A DNA stretch of 64,000 nucleotides from Diploptera punctata (Eukaryota; Arthropoda; Insecta; Blattodea; Blaberidae). A model generated the notes under the pieces. It was not told the origin of the DNA. It searched no databases and was given only the letters and a program-made list of their open reading frames with translations. The position numbers and the translations under genes are program-made. Positions 1 to 11,274 of the stretch are shown one piece after another (within the stretch, counting starts at the first letter, position 1; every line of letters begins with the position of its first letter). The stretch lies in contig JASPKZ010001231.1 of NCBI GenBank assembly GCA_030220185.1, positions 542,782 through 606,781 of the forward strand, in the 5' to 3' direction.

Positions 1-169
1 GTTAACTAATCATAGAATAGTGTCTAATATTGATCATTTTCAAGTTATAGTCTACTGTTTTTTAGTTGTGATTATTTACGCTAATAGCCTGTTTGATAGT
101 AGGCCTAATGGTCAGATACTTTTTGTCACTAGGCGTATCGATGTACAGTGCATATTGACCTTTGGTTTC

Positions 170-270
170 GAGGTTTGTGGGGTCATTGGATTTTAAGGGC
201 GTAACATTCCGAGGCTTCCTTCGGAAAGGAAATAAAGCTTGGGTACGCCACATAGAGCATCTAAGAACAT
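170..270 (+). repeat. SINE-D fragment
   Basis: The core block GGCTTCCTTCGGAAAGGAAA preceded by TTTTAAGGGCGTAA is shared with the copies near 4.1 kb (minus), 42.4 kb and 50.9 kb. Only the body is present; no clear tRNA-like head is seen here. Assignment rests on similarity within this window. Confidence 0.5.
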
Positions 271-539
271 TTTTCGGTTTATCGACCCGTTTCACGTTTG
301 AATTGCGACACAAATTACTTAAGCTGTTAAAAGCGTCATAAAATAAAATAATTTTGTGCTCTAAATTTTCTAAATTTAAAATCCATCGGATTTGAACCCG
401 CAATTTTCGAGTTAATTTAGTGAGTTTGCTACGAATGAGCTACTTAAATCTGCAGTGTAATCCTTCAAACGAAACTTTTTATTTTCTTTTGAAAAAAATC
501 TTTACTACTCTAATCCTGCTGGATGATTCTTAAAAGGTA

Positions 540-1773
540 CCAAAAAAGTTAGACTTATTCGAATGTGTCTAAATGCCACAAGAATAGGGTGCATGTAAGC
601 AAACGCTTTTCACATACTTTTGAAATTCACAATGGAGATGCACTATCTCCTCTACTATTCAATTTTGTACTAGAGCTTACCATCAAATCTTTGTAGAATG
701 AAGAAGGCTACAACTCATTGTATTAATAAGCTGTTAGTTTATGCTGATGATATGGTATTAATAGGCGATACCAAGGAGATACTAAGAGCCAACATGCACG
801 ATCTAGAGAGTAACACTAAGAAATTGGGAATGGAAGTAAACATCAGCAAATGGAAGTAAACATGAGCAAGCAGGTCTGAATGTTTAGAGGAGGCAGCCCC
901 TCCATCAGGATACTCAACGTAGAGTTGGTAACCCTACTTGAGGAAATACATTTACTCAAATTTCTAACATTGTTGAACCGGTCAGATTGGGACGTCCGAG
1001 GAAGAGATAGTTCTAACAGTGTGAAGACGGAACAGGCAAGACTGCCTAATCCTTGCAAGGAAGATTAAGTAAACGTAAATAAAACTAAATCTATGGTCAT
1101 GCATAGAAATATTTCATATAATGGAAATAGACATTTGATGAAAATTTTGAAGGAGTGGCTGAATTCAAATACCTAGGAACAATAATTACAAATTGGAATG
1201 AGATGCACAAAGAAATTAAACACAGGCTTAATTCTGGAAATGCAAGCTATTATGCATTTCAGGATCTCTTATCGTCCCAACTTTTCTAAAAAAAAAACCG
1301 TTAAACTGAAAATATATAAAACTGCTGTTCTCCCAGTGATATTATATGGATGCGAAACATGGACTCTTAATTCAAGGAAGGAGAAAAGATTAAGGTTATT
1401 TGAGAATAATGTTCGTAGGAAAACTTTTGGACCAAAGAGAGAGAAAAAGGCAAGTGAATGGAGAAGACTTACATAATAGATGGACTTTATAGGAAGTCAG
1501 ATATATGTAATAAGAACAGTTAAGTCTGGTAGTCTGCAATGGGCAGGCCATGTGGCACAAATTGAAGCTTTTTGTAGGAAAACCAGAGGGTAAACGCCCA
1601 GTAGGTAGACCAATAATGAGGTGGGAGAATAACATTAATCATTATTATTTGATGAATGTAAATTATACAGGGGATGATTGGTAGACATTAGCTCAGAATA
1701 AGGAAGTATGGAGAGCTTATGTCCGCGCGACCGTGAACCTATGGATTCGATACTGTTAGTGGGTTAGTTACTT
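540..1773 (+). mobile_element. RTE-A LINE copy, 5'-truncated, interrupted
   Basis: This is a decayed copy of the RTE-type non-LTR retrotransposon that is nearly full length at 60.5-63.7 kb. It starts inside the reverse transcriptase. Readable pieces include SPLLFNFVLE, the catalytic YADD (about 740), then PVILYGCETWTL near 1330 and the C-terminal tail. Frameshifts and stops separate these pieces. Another LINE tail interrupts it at about 866-1066. The 3' end finishes with the family's AGT-rich tail (GTTAGTGGGTTAGTTACTTAG). It is not functional. Confidence 0.85.
866..1066 (+). mobile_element. LINE 3'-end fragment inserted in RTE-A
   Basis: The sequence reads SVKTEQARLPNPCKED just before a GAAGATTAAG end, resembling the C-terminus of another RTE-like LINE (pattern DSVKTG...LPNPC.EDDD). 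It separates RTE-A codons that are contiguous in other copies, and GTAAAC motifs lie on both sides as a possible short target-site duplication. Confidence 0.5.
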
Positions 1774-1949
1774 AGCTAGTCTAACATAATTTATCATTCA
1801 GAACCCGTCCTAGAGTTTTTAATAAATTCAAACATTTTGGGATTTTTTTTTTGAGCTCCACTACTTAAGGATGTACCTAACTGCATCGTCTCAGATTTAT
1901 AATTTGAGACGAAAAATATGCGTGGTTTCCTAAATACATTAACTTATTT

Positions 1950-2752
1950 ATTATTTATTTCAGGGTTGTTTCTCTTATTTACACAGGTATCCTCAACCAA
2001 AATATACCATTTGTTTCTTCCATACTTCCCGGTTTTGTGTGTCTGCTTCTGTCATATTTCTCTTCTTCATGTTGTCTTGAATCCCCTTTATCCACGTTGG
2101 CTTTGGTCTACCACGTTTCTCTTTTCAAGGGGGGATCCATTTCAATACTTTTTTGTTTGTTTGTGTGTCCCTTCTTCTTAATAGATTTCCATACCATCTT
2201 AATTGGATTTTTTCAATCTCTTGTATAATATCCTTTTCTACATTAATTATTTCTCTTATTGTATTGTTTTTATTTTATCTAATTTTGATATTCTTGCCGC
2301 TCTTCTTAAAAATCCATTTCTGTGACTAATAATTTATTTCTGTGTTTTTGCTTCAACGTCCATGTTTCCGCACCATATAATAAAATACTCTTCACAATTG
2401 TGTTATATATTAATAATTTAGTCCTCTTGATTATATGCTTACTCCATAAAATAGAATTTAATGTGCCAATAACTTTCTTTGTCTCTATTATTCTTTTTAT
2501 GTCTAATTCAGATGACCCATCTTTTTGAATTATTGATCCCAAATACTTAAAATATTCTACTGTTTTAATCTTTGTTCCATTTATTTCTAATTCCTCGGAA
2601 ATATCTGTGCTCATGTATTCTGTTTTATTATAATTAATTGTTAAACCCCATCTTGGGTATTCTTCCTCTAGTTTTCTGCCCATATAGTGTGCATCTTCAC
2701 ATCCTGAAGTGACTACCACTTGATCATCTGCGAATAATAATACATCAACTAA
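1950..2752 (-). mobile_element. RTE-B LINE copy, 5'-truncated
   Basis: On the minus strand this begins at the reverse transcriptase active site (LLFADDQVVV, near 2740-2700). It continues through GLTINYNKTEYM, KYLGSIIQKDG and LLYGAETWTL to the tail with RWYGNLLRRRDTQ and GRPKPTWIKGI. Frameshifts are present after EMDF and before the tail. It is the same family as the 7512-10080 copy. Upstream codons are missing, which is typical 5' truncation. Confidence 0.8.
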
Positions 2753-2759
2753 GTTATAA

Positions 2760-3460
2760 AAAACGAATGTATCGCAGTAACAGGCATTGGGAATTAAACG
2801 GACCGTTACACTGTAAGTTAATTTGAAGCATTGAAATGTTACAATTTCCATAAAATGAAAATATAACGTCTGGAGTAAAAATAACGAATCCTTGGCATTC
2901 ACTTTGATGAATTTGAAATAATGTAGTTGTCACAAATTTGATAGTTATGTAAATTGTAAAGTGTTTTCAGATATCCTGTCAAATAAATAATAGTTTACGC
3001 AATAGCTTAGTTGTTTAATATTCAAGATTAGTCCATTGTATGCACATACAGACGCCTGCTTAGTAATAATTTCTCAAGGATTCACAGAAACGGGTCACCG
3101 TTGTCTTCATTTACTCACATTACTTGGACAGAATAACTAATGTTGAGACATAGATTTTCATTCATTCTCTATGTATTTGTTTTATTTAGTTAACTACACT
3201 GCTAAAAACTTCTCACAAATAAATGAATTTAACAGAGTACAATAAATAATGCTTCTCATCAATTTCAAAAACCGTTCAAGGACTCCTAGCGGGGAGACGA
3301 AGAACCCGTCAAATTTTTTCACACAACAAAAGAGTTTTGTTTTACCTCCTCTACAAACTCTCAAGGATTGTATACGGATTTTTTTACATCCTGTATATTT
3401 TATTTATTTAGCAGGTTTCACAACATTTTCCTGAACCCAATTAATCTGTCATCATCCTCC
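2760..3460. other. AT-rich sequence, nothing recognised
   Basis: No coding match, repeat family or structured element could be supported here on either strand. Confidence 0.5.
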
Positions 3461-3469
3461 ACATCCGTC

Positions 3470-3665
3470 AACCTCGTTAAATAACAGGGTTTAGTATGTC
3501 CGACTGATAGTACCCTGTGAGAGTCCCTGTCTATGGTTACAAGTACTTCTGCACCTTGTAGTTAGGTGTTGGTTCGCCAAGGGCTAAAGGAAGAGAACCT
3601 TGATTAAAAATCGCGTGGTCCTCCACGTTGGGGGTTGACGCATCAGGCTAGCTCCCTGTTCATTT
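3470..3665 (+). repeat. Possible LINE 5' leader remnant
   Basis: The block GTGGTCCTCCACGTTGGGGG, followed by TTGACGCATCAGGCTAG, resembles leader sequence I associate with insect RTE-like LINEs. No endonuclease coding follows and no second copy exists in the window, so the call is weak. Confidence 0.25.
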
Positions 3666-3954
3666 GTAATAATAATCTACAATACTATAGTCCAAGTTAA
3701 ATACCGGAAACATGGAAATTAAAATCTAGAACAATATGTAAATTAAATTCTGCAGAAATTGATTTTGGGGGCGTTCAGCTAGAATTTCTTGAAGAAACCT
3801 ATATATATATATATAAAGATGCCTCGACTTCAAACACTGCTAACTACTGGGAAGGTTTTTTTTTCCTCCATGGTAACTCATTTATCAAGACAAATGCTAG
3901 GATGGGAGGGAAAATATAGTTAGCTAGTTTTTCTATACTTAACTACATTCCTTA

Positions 3955-4195
3955 GTGTTACAGTTCATCTAGACGTGAAAGGGCTGGAAAATTTTGCTCA
4001 GAGGCCTCTTATTTCAGGATTGAAAATCTGTTTTATGTTGTAAATATACGACACAATTTTACTTCCCTTCCGAAGGAAACCTTATTCGGAATTACGCCCT
4101 TAAAATATATTGATCCGACCTGGTTTAACCCGCGACCCACGGAGAGGATGGTAACCATTTGTCCTCCAGGATCGACGAGGAAATATAGCATAGTT
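3955..4195 (-). repeat. SINE-D copy
   Basis: Read on the minus strand, GTCGCGGGTTAAACCAGG is a B-box-like tRNA-derived head. It is followed by TTTTAAGGGCGTAATTCC, GGTTTCCTTCGGAAGGGAAG and a 3' body with CTGAAATAAGAGGCCTCTGA. The same order of blocks occurs at 50865-51115 on the plus strand. Confidence 0.65.
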
Positions 4196-4315
4196 GCCAA
4201 AGAGATGTCACTTACTTGGATTACATTAGAATAAGTCTGTTAATATGTTATTTAACAATAAATATTTTGGATCATTTATTCAAATCTGGATATGAAACAA
4301 CAGTCAAACTTTGCT

Positions 4316-4362
4316 CACAAGGGAATTACTTATGTTGGACCAGTTGGATTGTAACAAAAGTT
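4316..4362 (+). repeat. SINE-D 3' fragment
   Basis: TATGTTGGACCAGTTGGATT plus GTAACAAAAG matches, in inverted orientation, the 3' end of the SINE-D at 10092-10133. Confidence 0.55.
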
Positions 4363-4725
4363 AGATGATATGTTGAATGAAGGATACTGAACACCGTGAT
4401 ATTAGTCATTTCACTGCAAATTCAATAGTATGCATACTATTTAATAGGAAATAACGAACAAGAAAAAATAAATAAAGGCTTGGCATCAGTACATGACGGA
4501 ATAAATAAGCAAAACTTTCGAAAAAAAATAAACAAACAAAAATAGAAAATGATAGTGTGGTGAATAAGGGAAGAACAAAAAAGGGACAGGGGGAGAGAGA
4601 TAAACTAACGAAATAAATATTGCAACGGAGTGGCACGGTTTCTTGAAGAGCAGCGCAAGTACAATAGAATATTTGTTTATTATTATTTATTAATTAGCAT
4701 GTTTATGGTGTAAATTAATACTTTT

Positions 4726-4926
4726 TTAGGACATAACAGTATATTTACACGTAAATGTGTAAATTTACAGGTAGGTTTAGGACATAACAGTATATTTACA
4801 CGTAAATGTGTACATTTACAGGTAGGTTTAGGACATAACAGTATATTTACACGTAAATGTGTACATTTACAGGTAGGTTTAGGACATAACAGTATATTTA
4901 CACGTAAATGTGTATATTTACAGGTA
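4726..4926. repeat. 51-bp tandem repeat, about 4 copies
   Basis: The unit beginning TTTAGGACATAACAGTATAT repeats with exact 51-bp spacing (at about 4741, 4792, 4843 and 4894). Each unit holds the self-complementary stretch ATTTACAC...GTGTAAAT, so each copy could fold. The array lies directly upstream of the pogo-like ORF and could be subterminal transposon sequence, but no matching inverted terminus was found downstream. Confidence 0.8.
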
Positions 4927-5335
4927 ATAGTTTTGCGAGTCCATAAAATATATCATCAAAAGAATAAAATGGGCTTAATAAATTCATTTTACATCTTAAC
5001 TAAGTTAGAATCTTTGGTTCAGGAAACATTTGAAAAACATGAAGAACCTGAATTGGAGGACGACCAGTTTGCGTATTTTCTGGCAGAAATTATAGAACAA
5101 AAATATTGGAATAGACTAGAGAACGTTAGTGAAAATGCTTTAGATTTCGAGGACTATGCTACTTGCAGTCAGAAGCTCACACAGGCTGGATGTTCTGAAG
5201 ACTTTGAAATTGCCAACGAATCCAGTGAGAAATGTGACAATTCAAGTAGCTATGAGCTGTTAGAAAACCTAAACGTCTTAACGAACTGTCTGTCTATTCT
5301 GAAGAAACTTTGGAAAACATTCATGAATATAGTAT

Positions 5336-5429
5336 AAAATAAGTTAAAATATACCTTCATAGGTATATTTTAACTTATTTTACTTTATGACTCTCCACCT
5401 CAACGGTTTAACAATTAATGTTATTAGTA
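5336..5429. mobile_element. 94-bp hairpin-bearing insertion with 13-bp duplication
   Basis: A perfect inverted repeat has 21-bp arms (5336-5356 and 5361-5381) around the loop TCAT. ATGAATATAGTAT flanks the block on both sides (5323-5335 and 5430-5442). Removing the block plus one flank restores the transposase frame (...ENIHEYSMSRKSG). I do not recognise the inserted family. Confidence 0.7.
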
Positions 5430-5524
5430 ATGAATATAGTATGTCAAGGAAATCTGGCCCGAAGTCCTATTCACAAATAATAAAAAAATGGCCATCATTA
5501 ATTAATAAGCGAAATGTAAGAACA

Positions 5525-5610
5525 TTGGCTCAGGATAGGGATATATGGAGAGCTTATGTCCGCGCAGCCATGAACCTACGGGTTCGATAGTGCCAGTGAG
5601 TTAGTTAGTT
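5525..5610 (+). mobile_element. 86-bp RTE-A tail with 12-bp TSD
   Basis: Only the last 86 bp of RTE-A are present, from TTGGCTCAGGATAGGG to the AGTGAGTTAGTTAGTT end. It is flanked by AATGTAAGAACA at 5513-5524 and 5611-5622. It lies inside the transposase pseudogene and is an extreme 5' truncation. Confidence 0.88.
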
Positions 5611-5906
5611 AATGTAAGAACAGTTTCGAATTATATAGAAAATAAAACATCTTATCTAGCTTCACAATTCAAAAACAGGGACCCCTACATAATCGCCCAA
5701 ATTAAAGACTATACCCTCAACATGTTTCGAGATTCTCGAGATCGGAGATTGACAGTGAACTATTGGCATTTACAATTGTGGACTCTTTTTTCAGCGAAGG
5801 AATTGGGTTTGAATTAATTTAAAGTTTCAAATACATTTATTTCAAATTTCAAAAAAGAAAACGACATTTCTGCAAGAAAAATTACTAAATTTGTCACTAT
5901 CAAGGA

Positions 5907-6227
5907 AACAATGAACTACATGGTCTTTATAGGAAGCCAGATATAATAAGAACAGTTAAGTCTCGTAGACTGCGATGGGCAGGACATGTTGCACGTATGG
6001 GGAATGAAAGACGTGCCTGGAAACTTCTTGTAGGAAAGCCAGAAGGAAAACACCCAGTTGGTAGACCAAGAATGAGGTGGGAGAACAACATTAACTATGA
6101 TTTGAGGGAAGTAGATTATACAGGGAATGATTGGAAAGCATTGGCTCAGGATAGGGATGTATGGAGAGCTTGTGTCCGCGCGGCCATGAACCTGCGGGTT
6201 GGATAGTGCCAGTGAGTAAGTAAGTAA
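5907..6227 (+). mobile_element. RTE-A tail with 14-bp TSD
   Basis: This is a 5'-truncated copy of the RTE-A C-terminus, readable as MGNERRAWKLLVGKPEGK then VGRPRMRWENNINYDLRE, ending AGTGAGTAAGTAAGTAA. GTCACTATCAAGGA flanks it at 5893-5906 and 6228-6241. Excision rejoins the host transposase frame (KFVTIKDIKKE). It is one of the better preserved tails in the window. Confidence 0.92.
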
Positions 6228-7159
6228 GTCACTATCAAGGATATTAAAAAGGAAACTCAAACTATTGAAAATGCAAATACATTTGTAAGAGCCGTTAATC
6301 AGACCATTCAAGAAAATTACATACTAACAAAGAATGTGTGGAGCTGTGATCAAAGTCAATTTAATTATGAAATGACAGGAAACAGAACACTGGCAGTCAA
6401 AGGAAAAAAGCTCACTGTTGCTACAGTTCGAAACCTACATGAAACTGCACGTTGTTACACGATAGATGTTCTTATTTCAATGTGTGGGAAGAGGTTATAC
6501 CTCTGTTTTCAAGAACCTACTGGAAATAAATTTGGGCCCAAAGTTCAGAAGAAGATAGAACAGAATACACCTCCAAACGTATATGTCGAGTGTAGTGCCA
6601 GTGGAAACATCACAAAAGAACATATGAAAACATCCTTAAAACATGTGTTTAGTGAAAACATTGAATTGGGTTCACTTTTAATATGCGATTCATGATCCGG
6701 GCATATGGACGAACAGTTGCTACAGGACTGTTTACCCGATAAAAATGTAAGGCTGAAAAATATTCCTGCAGGAGCCACCAAATATATACAACCACTTGAT
6801 GTTTTTTTCGTCAATATAAGATCTATGTGCGATGAATTGAAGAATATGTACGTCTAAAATCAGATGGTGACGTGAAAATGTCTGATAGATTCTTTATTAT
6901 AAAACTGCATTTTCTTGTATATAATCAACTATCAGCAGAAATTTACAAAGATATGCGCATTTATGCTTGGAAAAAGTCTTGCTATAACGTGGACCAAATT
7001 GTAACGTGATTAACAAATGTGATTGAAAATGCATCTGACATTGGTTATAGTGAATGTGCCACATATAACTGCCCCAGGATTGCCATCATCAGATGCTCAT
7101 GGTGTTCACAAAAACTTTGTTACAACCATTTCATCGAAGACCCTCATTATCACCACTGA

Positions 7160-7500
7160 TGTTATGGTAAATGATAGTTTGTTTTTGTTACTCCAGTACA
7201 CGAAACTATAACCGATTCTGAATTTCAAGTAAAAAAAAGTATACAGTACTCTATCTGTATAAAGTAATCAAAAATAGTTATTAATGTTAAGAAGGAGTGA
7301 AACTTATATTTACGTTCTTCGCACCGCTATAGCTAGGGCGCTAGCAGCACTTGTGCTTGAAACCAACTGCAATGAGCAACCGTGCCGTTACGAACCGGTC
7401 AATGAGACGCGATTGAAATTTAATGACAAATAACACGAGTTTTATTAAATTTGCAGCAAAATGACTAACGTCATCATATTTAATGTCAATTAATTAACAT
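7160..7500. other. Intergenic, nothing recognised
   Basis: Sequence between the transposase stop and the RTE-B insertion. It presumably contains the transposon's 3' end, but no terminal inverted repeat could be matched to the 5' side. Confidence 0.4.
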
Positions 7501-8048
7501 ATCCTCCAATTAACGATAATGGAATGGCAAATCTAGGAAATGATTTATTTTTTGACAAAGTTAATGAAGAAATAGGAAAACGTAGCGCTGGGAAACAATT
7601 GATATTATTGGGAGACATGAATGGAAGAACAGGAAGTAAATTTAGAGATCCGGTAGTAGGAAAGTTTGGGAAAACATTTTAAATGAGAATGGAGAAAGGT
7701 TAATTGAATTATGTAGACAATCATCTTTAAAATATGGAATGGCTTTTTCAATCATAAAGATATCCATAAATACACGTGGGAATGTCCAACACTAATTAAA
7801 AAATCCATTATCGATTACATAATTGCAAAACATAATTCAAAAATGAAAATACAAGGTGTTAGAGCTTATAGAGGACCAAGTTGTGGGACAGATCATAAAT
7901 TGTAATTGGAAAATTTATATTTCCTTATATCCTTAATAAAGAAAACAACCACGCAGAAAATGAAGAAAATGTTAGAAGAGAAACGGGAAGAAAATATAAT
8001 ATAGAAAGCCTATAAAACGAAAGTGTAAAGCATTTATATCAACAAAGA

Positions 8049-8690
8049 TTGAATAAAAAATTAACACAGAGTGAATTCAGAGATACAGAAGAGATATATC
8101 AGTACCTAAAAAGGTGCATTCATGAAGCTGCCTATGAAGCATTGGGTGAGAAAGAAGACAATAGAGGAATTTGTAACGATGAAATAGAGAAAGAAATACA
8201 GGATAACAAACAGTTATTTTTAAAATGGCTTAGTACAAATAACCAGAATGACAAAATACAATATCAAAAAGCACAAGCAAAAGTGAGAAGAATGGTTACT
8301 AAGCACAGAAACGAGATTTGGGATAAGAAATGTACAGAAATACAAACATATTTAGGAGGCAAGAAGAGGTCTGAATCATGGAAATTTATAAAAAGTATAC
8401 ATTCATCGAATAGAAATAAGTCTCTTCTCAACCTAATAGGGACACATGAATGGGAAGAATATTACAAAAAAAAACTTTTAGTAGAGGACCGAAAAGAATT
8501 TTTGGGAGAATATGACGATTTGTCAGAGATGGAAACAGGAAACAATCGAAATTTATATAAATACTGTAAAAAGGAAATTATGAGAATGAAAAATGGTAGC
8601 AATGCCGGACAAGGAAATATTGCTATAGAATTGATTAAAAGTGGCAGTCAGAAGTTTTGGAAAAGATCACTGTACTGTTTAATAAAATAA
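8049..8690 (+). pseudogene. RTE-B ORF segment between endonuclease and reverse transcriptase
   Basis: A 213-codon open stretch lies inside the RTE-B copy. It is rich in Lys and Glu and matches the position of the linker that joins endonuclease and RT in RTE elements. Near its end EIMRMKNGSNAGQGNIAIEL corresponds to the usual 'MKNGKAAGPDGI..EL' start of the RT domain. It is a fragment of a longer broken ORF, not a gene of its own. Confidence 0.7.
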
Positions 8691-9440
8691 TAAATGGCGA
8701 AGAAGTGCCAGAAGAGTGGAAAGTCGCTATTATAACATCGATACATAAGAAGGGAAACAAGAGAAAGTCTGAAAATTATAGAGGCATATTAGTAACAAGT
8801 ACATTAAGTAGAATATATGGACGTCTACTAAGTTAAATGGTTGATTTAGGATGCCAGGGTAAAGAAATGGAAGAACAATCTGGTTTTAGAAGTGGTAGGC
8901 CATGCACAGATAATATATTTTGCATAACACAAATGATAGAAAAAAAAGAGCTACTAACAGAGATATACATATGCTTTTTGTCGCTTTAACCAAGGCATAT
9001 GGTAGTATTCCTCAAAAAAATGTTATGGGAAACGATAATTCCAAAAAAATAATAAAAGCTATATAAATGTAATAAAAAAAATAATAGAAGCTATAAAAGC
9101 ATTATACAAAGGATCTATTTCGAAAATAAAAATTGGAAATCATATATCAGATGGATTTACTATTACAAAAGGTTTAAGGCAAGGTTGCAGTTTAACTTCA
9201 ACTCTATTCAAAATTTATCTCGAAAGAGTACTAAGAGACTGGAGGAAAAAATGTCAAAAAATGGGCGTACCAAATCCAAAATACACATGAATATTCACTA
9301 AATTTTGCAGATGACCAGTTATTAATAGCACAAGACCATGATAACATAGAATATATGGCTAAAAACTAAAAGAAGAACATGAAACATGGGGACTTTATAT
9401 AAACACTGAGAAAACTAAATATCTGTGTATAGGAGAAGAA

Positions 9441-10072
9441 ATGGAAAATATACATTTTAACAATGGAGAAGAACTAAAACCTAGTATTGTATGCACTTAT
9501 TTAGGAAGAAAATTAGACCATTCAGGCGATAACACAGTATACATTAAAAATAGAATCGCACAAACAAAACAAGCAATAAACGCTTTAAACTCTGTTTGGT
9601 GGAGCAAAAGTATTGCAAAGATAGAACATTACAAATATATCAAATCATAATTCAGAGCATTTTAACATATGGTGCTGAAGTCTGGCAAATTCCTACCAGG
9701 GGAATGAAAATAATTTTAAGTACAGAAATGGATGTTGTAAAAAGATCAGCTGGAAAATCTAGAATGGATAGAATACGAAATAAAGGAATAAGGGAAATTA
9801 TAGGTGTAGAAGAGGAGCCGGACATCATAGACATTATAGAAAAGAAAATATTACAGTGGTATGGCCATGTAAAAAGAATGCCAGAGCAAATATTGCCTAA
9901 AATTGTTATGGAATGGATCCCAATGGAAAGGAGGAAGACTGAAGAAAACTTGGATAGAAGGAGTACAAGCAGCTACGAATATCAGATGATTGGAGGAAGA
10001 TCAATGGATGGGCAGAGAGGAATAGCGTTTGGTTTCCGGAAGACGGCGGCAGCTGCCATGAAACCGAAATGA
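9441..10072 (+). pseudogene. RTE-B reverse transcriptase C-terminal region
   Basis: Two overlapping frames (9441-9650 and 9596-10072) together give the post-catalytic part of RT: CTYLGRKLDHSGDN, ALNSVWWSKS, then LTYGAEVW, EMDVVKRSAGKSRMDRIRNK and the W-x-GHVKRM tail. One frameshift near 9600-9650 separates them. The gene belongs to the 7512-10080 element. Confidence 0.75.
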
Positions 10073-10091
10073 TGATGATGATCCTCCAATT

Positions 10092-10305
10092 TTTGTTACA
10101 ATCCAACTGGTCCAACATAAGTACTTCCCTTGTTAGAGGCTTCTGATTTCAGGTTTGAAGTTATTTTATGGGCAATCATTCTATGATAAGGAATGCATGG
10201 CTTTAATTATCTTCGAAAATAAGTTATACTCAGCATTTCCATTTTCAAGTCCTGAAAATAATCCATCGACCGCGGCCTGGTTTGAACTCGCGAACTTCAG
10301 TTAAG
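10092..10305 (-). repeat. SINE-D copy
   Basis: The minus-strand head GCGAGTTCAAACCAGGCCGC is B-box-like. The 3' end has CTGAAATCAGAAGCCTC then TATGTTGGACCAGTTGGATT. It directly abuts the RTE-B target duplication, so the LINE landed at its tail. Confidence 0.6.
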
Positions 10306-10620
10306 CAAATAATTCTAAATACAGTAGCTATTTTAATAATTAACGAGGGAGGAAGCATCATCAACCTATACATATATTTAAGCGTTTGTCCAATACAAGA
10401 ATAGAAAGTAGTCTTAAATAAGCTATACACGCGATGCCATTACAATGTATGTATTCAGCTGGTTGCAATTTTCATTTTCACGATACAATACATCATTAAT
10501 AATCATTTTTTAATAACGTTGTATCAAGTCATGAACTTGTACAAAAAACAAATGACGGCATACAACTATAAAACATACAATCTGCTTGTTTTATTATTTT
10601 GTAACTAGCATATAATCCAC
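10306..10620. other. AT-rich, nothing recognised
   Basis: No family or coding sequence could be supported. Confidence 0.4.
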
Positions 10621-10621
10621 A

Positions 10622-10905
10622 GGACTTGCGCTGGTTCGAGTCTCCATAAGGGAAGACATTTTCTCATGGAATTTCGGCTAGTGTGGGACCGGTGCCCACC
10701 CAGCATCGTGATGCATTTGGGTGACTAAAATTAGTAGCGGTTACAGATTGTGAAAACCAACTATAACGGCTGGGGGACCCGCCATGTTGACCTCATGTCA
10801 CCCCTGTACTGGGATAGATGATCATCTAACTCCGTGATTAACACATGTGGATGTGAAGCCAGCAGACAAGGGCTTTATAGATCTGTCGGGCCATGGAGTT
10901 TTATA
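10622..10905 (+). repeat. SINE-E copy
   Basis: The B-box-like GCGCTGGTTCGAGTC is followed by blocks AACTATAACGGCTGGGGGAC, TTAACACATGTGGATGTGA and AGCCAGCAG. The same ordered blocks occur at 18228-18505 and 33277-33440. The A-box half of the head is missing here. Confidence 0.65.
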
Positions 10906-11274
10906 TAATCCTGATAATTATAGAACGAGTAAATGTTTAGCGCACGAGCAATTTCACACATTTTCTCAATGAAGATTATATATGTGTCACATAAGTTTTA
11001 TACACGTGTAGTCTCTAGCGCAAGCAAGTGGAATTTGAAGATATTTTCAGTTTTAAAATGAACCTTCGGAACGTCAAACATGAAAACAAATTGTGGACGA
11101 TACAGAAACAAACCTGAAAAATAACAATTTATGAAGCAATATTTCACATTGATGATCCATTAGTTTACTAAACGTTATATCGAAATCCTAGTTACAATAC
11201 AACGCCGAGCGAGTTTATCTTTGATCATGATCATATAAGGTCTAGCAGAACGACGGGTGACATGTAGTTACGCA

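Larger units (their letters stand above)
4969..7159 (+). pseudogene. pogo-like (Tc1/mariner superfamily) DDE transposase pseudogene
   Basis: Once three insertions are discounted (5336-5429, 5525-5610, 5907-6227), the flanks give a largely continuous transposase. An acidic N-terminal part starts MGLINSFYILTK at 4969. A DNA-binding region follows (SMSRKSGPKSYSQIIKKW; later FISNFKKENDISARKITKF). The DDE domain has a first Asp in VWSCDQSQFNYE, a second in LLICDS-stop-SGH (a Trp TGG apparently changed to TGA at about 6694), and a third in YIQPLDVFF. The C-terminus contains a Cys/His cluster (CATYNC...RCSWCSQKLCYNHF...HYHH) that may bind zinc, and stops at 7157-7159. A frameshift lies near 5265 and more stops follow 6840. 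It would cut and paste its own DNA, but it is inactive. Confidence 0.8.
7512..10080 (+). mobile_element. RTE-B LINE, 2.57 kb, 5'-truncated, with 11-bp TSD
   Basis: ATCCTCCAATT at 7501-7511 recurs at 10081-10091 and defines the insertion. The copy starts inside the apurinic-type endonuclease (LILLGDMNGRTGS, HKDIHKYTWECP, CGTDHKL). It runs through a spacer ORF (8049-8690), a broken reverse transcriptase (NYRGILVTSTLSR near 8780, SGFRSGRPCTDNIF, LNFADDQLLIAQD near 9300), then TYLGRKLDHSG, LTYGAEVW and the tail QWYGHVKRMPEQ. It ends with FGFRKTAAAAMKPK, a stop and GATGATGATG. Many frameshifts make it inactive. It once encoded target-primed reverse transcription machinery. Confidence 0.9.
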
